A stretch of 19,434 nucleotides of DNA. Origin: JAAZFE01 sp034005635 (GTDB taxonomy: Bacteria > Verrucomicrobiota > Kiritimatiellia > CAIQIC01 > Lenti-01). The first letter of the stretch is position 1, and each line of letters begins with the position of its first letter. The stretch is taken from positions 1-19,434 of the forward strand of contig JAVEUJ010000035.1 in NCBI GenBank assembly GCA_034005635.1. Direction: 5' to 3'. Made by a program: the position numbers and the translations under genes. The notes below the pieces were generated by a model. The model ran no database searches. It was not told the DNA's origin and worked only from the letters and a program-made list of their open reading frames with translations. This document shows positions 14,454 through 19,434 of this stretch, piece after piece.

Positions 14454-16844
14454 TCAGGCGTAGAGATATTTCTGAAAGCCGACGAAGGCGCGGGTGATGT
14501 CGTCGGGCGGCCCCAGATCGGTGAGGGCATCGGCGATGGAATCGCGATATTTGAGGCGCAGCAGCGGCGGGAGCTTTTCCTGATCCAGCTCCGCGACGCC
14601 CACGGCCACGTAGTGGGAGAGGACAAAGTCGATGAACTGGCGCTGCCGGTCGCCAAAGTGGACGCGGATCAGCTTCTGGGCTTGGGCGGCGCGCTCCTGG
14701 CGGGTCAGCCGCGTGGTGGCATAGCGCACATAGGCCAGCACGTCGTAGAGATCGCTGTCCCGGGCATCGATGATCGTTTGCATTTCGGCCAGTTGCTCGG
14801 GGCCAAAGCCCTTCTCGGCGAGGCCCTGCAGCAGTTTCTTCCGCGTATCCGGCAAGCTCCAGAGGGCGCGCAGCTCGGCCTCATTTTTGAAGAAATTCGG
14901 TAGTTCTCCATAGAGCAGCTCTAGAAACTGCTGGGCGGACATCGGGGTGCCGTCGGGATGCCAGAAGGTGGTGCACGTCATATGCTGGATGTGCCGGGCC
15001 TTGCCATCGGCCAGCTTGATTTTGACGTGGTTGCAGATGCAGGGGCGCTGGCTGCAAACCGGGCAAAGACATACGCAGGGGCGCTGGCCGCACGTCGGGC
15101 AGGGACAGACGCAGGGGCGTTGGCCGCAGGCGGGACAAGCGGGGGGCTGGGCACATTCGCAGGGCATCTGCCCGCACTGCTTACAGGGTTCCGGATCGAG
15201 CGGTTCGCCATCCCATTCGGGATCGTTAAAATGGGTGTAGGCCTTCACAAAGTCGTAGACCGTGAAGTAATTTTTGCCGTCGAACAGGCGCGTGCCGCGG
15301 CCGATGATCTGCTTGAACTCGATGATGGAACGGATCGGCCGCATGAGCACGATGTTGCGGATGTTGCGCGCGTCGACGCCGGTGGAGAGTTTGTGGGACG
15401 TGGTCAGGATGGTCGGGATGGTCTTCTCGTTGTCCTGGAAGTCGCGCAAGTGCTGATCGCCCAGGCTGCCTTCATCGGCGGTGACCCGGCAGCAATAGTT
15501 TGGATCCCGGCTGGTGTTGAGTTGATTAACGAGGTCGCGCACGGCCAGGGCGTGGGCTTGCGACGCGCAGAAGACCAGCGTCTTTTCGTTTTGGTTGATC
15601 TGCGCCAGGAAGATTTCGACCCGCTTCCGCTCGCGCTCCATGATCACGATGATCTTGTTGAAATCCTCTTCCTTATAGAGTTTGTCTTCCTGAACCGTCC
15701 CCGTGATGACCTCGTCATCCGGTGTATACAGGTAGTCATCCACCGTGGTGGAAATCTGCTTGAGGCGGAAAGGGGTCAGGTAGCCGTCATTGATGCCCTG
15801 CTTGAGGGAGTAGACATAGACCGGTTCGCCAAAATAGCGGTACGTGTCCACATTATCTTTGCGTCGGGGCGTGGCGGTCAGGCCCAATTGCACCGCTGGC
15901 GAAAAATACTCCAGAATATCGCGCCAGGTGCTTTCGTCGTTGGCCCCGCCGCGATGGCATTCGTCGATGACGATGAAGTCGAAAAAATCGCGCGGGTAGT
16001 CACCAAAATAGGGCGAGGGGCTGCCGTCGCTCTTCGGCGGGCCGCTCATAAACGTCTGGAAAATGGTAAAGAAGAGTCCCCCATTGGTCGGCACGCGCCC
16101 TTTCTTGCGGATGCTGTCCGGATCGATGCGCACCAGAGCGTCTTCGGGGAACGACGAAAAGGCATTGAAGGCTTGATTGGCCAGGATATTGCGGTCCGCC
16201 AGAAACAGGATGCGCGGTCGGCGCGCGGGCTCGCGGCTCAGATTCCAGCGGCTATGAAACAGCTTCCACGCGATTTGGAAAGCGATGAAGGTCTTGCCGG
16301 TGCCCGTTGCCAGCGTCAGCAGAATGCGCGGCTTGTCCGCGGCGATGGCTTCCAGCGCGCGCTCGACGGCGATGTCCTGATAGTAGCGGCTCGGGTGCGA
16401 ACCGCCCTTGTCCTCGAACGGCACGGCCGCAAACCGGTCGCGCCAGTCATCGGCCTGGGCAAAGGTGCGACCCCATAACTCGTCCGGGGTGGGGTAGGCG
16501 GCGCATTCGCCCTCCTGGCCGGTTGCCATGTCGATGGCGTAGATGCCTTGGCCATTGGTGGAGTAGGCAAAACGCACAACCAGCCTGCCCGCATAATTCT
16601 TGGCCTGCCCGACGCCCTCGGTTAGTTCTTCGCCCCACGCCTTGGCTTCGACCACCGCCAGCTTGTGGTTGCGGTATTCCAGCACATAATCCGCGATGAG
16701 CGCTTTGCCGCGCTTGCCGTGGCCCTCGATGCGGCCGGGCGCGATGATGGTTTCCCGCCGGATGCGACTGCCGGGCACTACGCCCCAGCCCGCCGCCTTC
16801 AGCGCGGGATCGATATGCTCGGCTCTGGTCTCGGCTTCGTTCAT
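14454..16844 (-). CDS. hsdR: Type I restriction enzyme, R subunit (HsdR) with Cys-rich repeats
   Basis: 796 aa. ATG 16844 overlaps the upstream stop (ATGA) and has GGAG 9 nt before it; the frame is open further upstream only as an out-of-frame shadow of the neighbouring gene. An N-terminal nuclease domain has D52 and E66-A67-K68 (PD-(D/E)xK). SF2 motor motifs are TGTGKT (180-185), DECH (294-297), TATP (323-326) and QIIGRGTR (512-519). Residues 554-604 hold four CxxC-x4-CxC units (16 Cys), followed by a helical C-terminal domain of EcoEI_R_C type. It works with HsdM and HsdS to translocate and cut DNA lacking the cognate methylation. The Cys-rich insert, likely metal-binding, is unusual; all catalytic motifs look intact. 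Confidence 0.93.
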   Translation of the reverse strand: MNEAETRAEHIDPALKAAGWGVVPGSRIRRETIIAPGRIEGHGKRGKALIADYVLEYRNHKLAVVEAKAWGEELTEGVGQAKNYAGRLVVRFAYSTNGQGIYAIDMATGQEGECAAYPTPDELWGRTFAQADDWRDRFAAVPFEDKGGSHPSRYYQDIAVERALEAIAADKPRILLTLATGTGKTFIAFQIAWKLFHSRWNLSREPARRPRILFLADRNILANQAFNAFSSFPEDALVRIDPDSIRKKGRVPTNGGLFFTIFQTFMSGPPKSDGSPSPYFGDYPRDFFDFIVIDECHRGGANDESTWRDILEYFSPAVQLGLTATPRRKDNVDTYRYFGEPVYVYSLKQGINDGYLTPFRLKQISTTVDDYLYTPDDEVITGTVQEDKLYKEEDFNKIIVIMERERKRVEIFLAQINQNEKTLVFCASQAHALAVRDLVNQLNTSRDPNYCCRVTADEGSLGDQHLRDFQDNEKTIPTILTTSHKLSTGVDARNIRNIVLMRPIRSIIEFKQIIGRGTRLFDGKNYFTVYDFVKAYTHFNDPEWDGEPLDPEPCKQCGQMPCECAQPPACPACGQRPCVCPCPTCGQRPCVCLCPVCSQRPCICNHVKIKLADGKARHIQHMTCTTFWHPDGTPMSAQQFLELLYGELPNFFKNEAELRALWSLPDTRKKLLQGLAEKGFGPEQLAEMQTIIDARDSDLYDVLAYVRYATTRLTRQERAAQAQKLIRVHFGDRQRQFIDFVLSHYVAVGVAELDQEKLPPLLRLKYRDSIADALTDLGPPDDITRAFVGFQKYLYA
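15033..15185 (-). repeat. Tandem repeat encoding CxxC-x4-CxC units in HsdR
   Basis: Encodes residues 554-604 of HsdR. Units 2 to 4 (residues 570, 582, 594) repeat every 12 codons with consensus CPxCGQRPCVC; unit 1 (554-564, CKQCGQMPCEC) is more diverged and separated by a five-residue AQPPA linker. The 36-bp DNA period is clear in the three central units. Each unit supplies four Cys, enough for one zinc site. Confidence 0.88.
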
Positions 16845-17788
16845 GGGCGGTTCTCCAGCGGCTGGGTGGCCTTGCAATCGGGATAGCCCGAGCAGCCCCA
16901 GAATTGCGCGCCCGCGTTGGGGCCTTTGTGCGCCGTGCGCAACGCCATCGGCTTGCCGCAGCGTTGGCAGTTTGGGGCATGGGCTGTTGCCAAATCCGAC
17001 GGATCCGTTCGATCCGTCGGATCCGACGGGTGGCGGTGGCTCCGCTGACGCTCCGCGATGCGCGCGACGGCCAGCTTTTCGCTGTAGCCGCCGTCGCGGA
17101 TGAAGCCGCGTTCCAGCGCGGCGATTTGCTGGTCGAGCAGGTAGTTGGCCTGGTGGATCAGGCAGATCATGGCGTTGGCGATCACCGCCGGGTCGGCGTG
17201 CTCCAGCCACGGCGCGTAGAGCGCCCAGCGCGCGCGGTCGCCCACATCGGACGGATCCGACAGATCCGGCGGATCCGTCGGATGCGGAAACCCCAGCGCG
17301 CGAACAGCCTTGGCGTCGGGGCTGTTTTTGTCCCAGGCGGGCAGGTGGCGTTGGCGCAGGAAATCCTCGTAGTCCAGCAGCAGCTCGTCGAGACTGGCGC
17401 GCGCCACGTTCACTAGGCGCAGCTCGGTTTGGCTGGAGGCCGCCGCCGCGCGGCTGCCCTCGGCGATGTTTTGCCGTCCGCTGCGCGCCGCTTGCACCAT
17501 CTGGTCCACTGTGCGCGACCGGGAATCCACGAAGCGCTCGCAAAACCGCACCGTGGCATCGTAGATGATTGTCGCCACCTGGAAACTGCGCAACTCCCGG
17601 TAGCCCCCGCTCGGCCGCAGGCGCTTCTCCCGCACTGGCTCCGCCGACTTGCCCAACATCCCCGGTTTTCCCGGCTCCCGGGGATGGGGCGGATTTGCCC
17701 GATCTGTCGGATCCGCCCGATCCGTCGGTTTTTTCCCCAAATCCCGCGCCCGGTTCACCGCTCCCCTCGGCTGTTCGTTCCGGTTCAT
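16841..17788 (-). CDS. Four-helix-bundle protein with suffix domain and C-terminal topoisomerase-type zinc ribbon
   Basis: 315 aa, encoded between hsdS and hsdR with 4-bp ATGA overlaps on both sides. Residues about 60-150 (SFQVATIIYDATVRFCERFV, MVQAARSGRQNIAEGSRAAA, ASLDELLLDYEDFLRQ) match the four-helix-bundle family related to rRNA intervening-sequence proteins and Avd. A second helical part, 187-243 (WLEHADPAVIANAMICLIHQ, LLDQQIAALERGFI), fits what I recall as a four-helix-bundle suffix domain. Residues 274-305 form a zinc ribbon, CQRCGKPM...FWGCSGYPDC (C274, C277, C299, C305), like those at the C-terminus of topoisomerase I. Pro/Asp/Ser/Thr-rich linkers at 21-36, 169-183 and 253-265 come from 9-bp repeats. 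It is probably nucleic-acid binding; its role in restriction is unknown. Confidence 0.85.
   Translation of the reverse strand: MNRNEQPRGAVNRARDLGKKPTDRADPTDRANPPHPREPGKPGMLGKSAEPVREKRLRPSGGYRELRSFQVATIIYDATVRFCERFVDSRSRTVDQMVQAARSGRQNIAEGSRAAAASSQTELRLVNVARASLDELLLDYEDFLRQRHLPAWDKNSPDAKAVRALGFPHPTDPPDLSDPSDVGDRARWALYAPWLEHADPAVIANAMICLIHQANYLLDQQIAALERGFIRDGGYSEKLAVARIAERQRSHRHPSDPTDRTDPSDLATAHAPNCQRCGKPMALRTAHKGPNAGAQFWGCSGYPDCKATQPLENRP
16993..17030. repeat. GGATCCGAC-type 9-bp repeat tract
   Basis: Degenerate 9-bp units related to GGATCCGAC / GGATCCGTC, in the linker between suffix domain and zinc ribbon of the four-helix-bundle protein. The minus strand reads DPTDRTDPSD-like residues. 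The unit length keeps the frame. Confidence 0.75.
17245..17285. repeat. GGATCCGAC-type 9-bp repeat tract
   Basis: Second tract in the same gene, between the four-helix bundle and the suffix domain, encoding HPTDPPDLSDPSDV. About four degenerate units. Confidence 0.75.
17690..17729. repeat. GGATCCGAC-type 9-bp repeat tract
   Basis: Third tract, near the N-terminus of the four-helix-bundle protein before its first conserved helix, encoding PTDRADPTDRANP. The reading frame relative to the unit is the same as in the other two tracts of this gene. Confidence 0.75.
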
Positions 17789-18912
17789 AGCGCCCCCGCG
17801 AAGGCTTGGTGCAACAGCGACTTCTTCAACTCCTCCAGCGCCGCCAGCTTCTTCGCGTAGAGCGCGGCGAGGCGGGCGGTTTCGGCGCGGAGAAAATCGA
17901 GTGTGGCGACGATCTCCGCTTGAGTTTTCAAGTTGGGAAAGGGGAACGGCCGATTCTTAAAAGTGCCGAGGTTAATGTTGGCCTGTGCACTTCCTTTTCC
18001 TTGAGCTTGCAGTTGTGCTTTAAAGCTTTGCAACAGGTACTCCAAAAAACGGCTGCTGGTCTGGCTTTTGTCGACGACCACGCCAATGACGCTGTCAGGA
18101 AAGCAGGCGGCGAAATCCAGAATGCCCGTTTCGGCAATGTTGGCGGCAATGGTGATGCAGAGCGTTCCCTTTGGCCAAAGCTTGCTCTGCGCCAGTCCCG
18201 CTTCATTGTAGGTTTCGCTATAAGAGGTGATGAGGTGGTCCGAATTGCGCACATCACCGGTTTGAATGAACGGGTACTTTCCGCCAAACAGCTTGGGATC
18301 GTTGCGCGGGCGATGCTTGGATTTTCCCCGGCCAAAATCCGTTGAAATCTCGCTTAATGTTTTCTCCACCCACCCATCGCCCTTCTGAGTGAAGACGGCG
18401 TTGAGGTGGCTTTCGAAGAGGGCGCGGGCGTTTTGGAGGTTCTGTTCGGCGGTGGTCTTGGCGGCGGCGATGCCCGCAAACGCCTCGTCGAGAATGCCCA
18501 CGATCCGCTTCTGCTCCGGAAGATCAGTTATTGAAACGGGAAGTTGCTCAAAGTGTCGGAGCCTCAACGACTTCACTGTTGCACCAACCGCAACACGTGG
18601 AAAATATTCAGAAAAGTGATGAAGAAAGTAGTAGAGAAACTTGACGTCAATTTTCTTGGCAAAATCATATAGGGCATAAGCCCGTTGATGGAGATCAAAC
18701 TTGCCCTCGAAATGCTTGGGCAGGAATTCTGTTCCTTCTCCAGGAATAATAAGGGCTTCGCAGTCGTACAGGTAGCGAGTGCTCTTTTTGACTGTACGGG
18801 AGCGATCAAAGAATGCGTAAGCGCCATTTTCAACCGCGTCCTTTGTGTCGGATTTTCCACTTTTAATGGCGCACAATTGCCCCATTGGAATTGTCTGCCA
18901 CCCCTTCTTCAT
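17785..18912 (-). CDS. hsdS: Type I restriction-modification specificity subunit (HsdS)
   Basis: 375 aa, start ATG 18912 overlapping the hsdM stop, end overlapping the next start (ATGA). It has two target recognition domains, about 5-130 and 180-328, each followed by a conserved helical spacer: LPEQKRIVGILDEAFAGIAA (131-150) through HLNAVF, and TQAEIVATLDFLRAETARLA (330-349) through LLHQAFAG. This pseudo-symmetric TRD1-CR1-TRD2-CR2 order is typical of HsdS, which sets the bipartite DNA target and holds two HsdM subunits. It is slightly short for the family (usually 400-450 aa) but complete. The recognition sequence cannot be derived by reading. Codon use in TRDs looks more AT-rich than in the neighbours, as often seen with exchanged TRDs. 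Confidence 0.92.
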   Translation of the reverse strand: MKKGWQTIPMGQLCAIKSGKSDTKDAVENGAYAFFDRSRTVKKSTRYLYDCEALIIPGEGTEFLPKHFEGKFDLHQRAYALYDFAKKIDVKFLYYFLHHFSEYFPRVAVGATVKSLRLRHFEQLPVSITDLPEQKRIVGILDEAFAGIAAAKTTAEQNLQNARALFESHLNAVFTQKGDGWVEKTLSEISTDFGRGKSKHRPRNDPKLFGGKYPFIQTGDVRNSDHLITSYSETYNEAGLAQSKLWPKGTLCITIAANIAETGILDFAACFPDSVIGVVVDKSQTSSRFLEYLLQSFKAQLQAQGKGSAQANINLGTFKNRPFPFPNLKTQAEIVATLDFLRAETARLAALYAKKLAALEELKKSLLHQAFAGAL

Positions 18913-19434
18913 GCCAGCATGCCTTTAATTTTTTGCAGCACCTTGGCGCACTCGGCATCCCCGCGTGCGATTTCTGCCAGGATTTCTTTGGGGGAGCGGT
19001 GGACGACATCTTCGCCGCCATCGGGGTTCTTGACGGATAGGTCATATCCGTCGGATCCGTCCGATCCCCCCACCGCCGCCACATCCACGGTCCACGATTT
19101 GGGCGAGGTGGCCTTGGTTTTCTGGAGCTTCAAGAAATCCGCGAGATCGTCGTCGTTGAGGGGATTGGTTTTGCCGAGGTTGCGGCCGGGGTCGAGCTGG
19201 TAGTACCAGATTTTGCGCGTGGGCGCGCCTTTGTCGAAAAACAGCACGACGGTTTTGACGCCCGCGCCCTGGAAGGTGCCGCCGGGACAATCCAGTATCG
19301 TATGCAGGTTGCAGCTTTCGAGGATGAGCTTCCGCAAACTCACCGAGGCGTTGTCGGTGTTGGAAAGAAACGTGTTTTTAATGACGACGCCCGCGCGTCC
19401 GCCAGCGCGGAGCATCTTGATGAAGTGCTGCAAA
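18909..19434 (-). CDS. hsdM: Type I DNA methyltransferase subunit (HsdM), C-terminal part
   Basis: Partial: the frame is open to the window edge, so only the last about 174 residues are present and the N-terminal SAM-binding and NPPF motifs lie outside. Visible parts are FIKMLRAGGRAGVVIKNTFL, LHTILDCPGGTFQGAGVKTV, LFFDKG, and IWYYQLDPGRNLGKTNPL followed by LADFLKL. These match the C-terminal half of the N6_Mtase domain of HsdM and its tail. The Asp/Ser/Gly stretch GGSDGSDGYD, encoded by a 9-bp repeat tract, interrupts the tail. Its stop overlaps the hsdS start by 4 bp. It would methylate adenine in the sequence chosen by HsdS. Confidence 0.9.
   Translation of the reverse strand, partial: LQHFIKMLRAGGRAGVVIKNTFLSNTDNASVSLRKLILESCNLHTILDCPGGTFQGAGVKTVVLFFDKGAPTRKIWYYQLDPGRNLGKTNPLNDDDLADFLKLQKTKATSPKSWTVDVAAVGGSDGSDGYDLSVKNPDGGEDVVHRSPKEILAEIARGDAECAKVLQKIKGMLA
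19045..19068. repeat. GGATCCGAC-type 9-bp repeat tract in hsdM
   Basis: A shorter tract of the same 9-bp family as in the four-helix-bundle gene, but read in a different frame relative to the unit (GSDGSDGYD). It lies in the C-terminal tail of HsdM, outside the methyltransferase core. Confidence 0.7.

Noticed and set aside
14958..16478. Long open frame on the plus strand opposite hsdR
   Set aside because: It is a GC-skewed codon shadow of hsdR with no domain of its own and no ribosome site.
16845..17543. A 233-residue N-terminal extension of HsdR
   Set aside because: The open frame there is Arg/Gly/Pro-rich with no HsdR homology and runs antisense-free but out of frame through the four-helix-bundle gene; the ATG at 16844 with ATGA overlap and a GGAG site explains the start.

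Overview
The window is bacterial chromosomal DNA with fairly high GC, closely packed genes and ordinary Shine-Dalgarno sites. No rRNA or tRNA gene is seen. The gene mix (DUF1844 protein, YgeY-type hydrolase beside a long PLP enzyme, NosR-like flavoprotein) and the many short TTCCA...TGGAA palindromes fit an anaerobic or facultative member of the PVC group (Kiritimatiellota/Verrucomicrobiota-like). That placement is an inference from gene content and repeat style, not a demonstrated fact.

Left part (1-6292, all + strand): a REP-like hairpin and a palindrome cluster precede a membrane-anchored coiled-coil protein with a KTSC-like C-terminal domain, then an unrecognised 306-aa protein. Next comes a tight operon: DUF1844 protein, a membrane-anchored 549-aa protein (DUF3352-like), a dolichyl/polyprenyl-phosphate mannosyltransferase-type GT2 enzyme, and a UbiA-family enzyme of the decaprenyl-phosphate phosphoribosyltransferase type. 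The last three genes overlap by ATGA, suggesting a polyprenyl-phosphate-linked sugar donor pathway at the inner membrane.

Middle (6293-10400, + strand): a fold-type II PLP enzyme and ygeY form a two-gene catabolic operon closed by a strong intrinsic terminator. A minimal NosR/NirI-like membrane protein follows, with an FMN-binding domain and two CX3C motifs. From 10401 to 14453 the sequence looks like a decay and insertion zone. It holds the C-terminal relic of a MalY/PatB-type C-S lyase, several GTAG-footed REP hairpins, an Fsr-type MFS exporter, an ABC ATPase relic split by a 164-bp MITE with 9-bp target duplications, a CurA-type NADPH oxidoreductase, and an array of seven palindromes.

Right end (14454-19434, - strand): a type I restriction-modification operon in the order hsdM (cut by the window edge), hsdS, a four-helix-bundle/zinc-ribbon protein, hsdR. 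Every junction is a 4-bp ATGA overlap. The third gene is not a standard R-M component, and HsdR carries four tandem CxxC-x4-CxC units between its helicase and C-terminal domains. Short 9-bp GGATCCGAC-type repeats are inserted in frame at apparent domain boundaries of hsdM and the four-helix-bundle gene. This extended R-M locus, the helically phased palindrome arrays and the MITE are the most interesting parts of the window.
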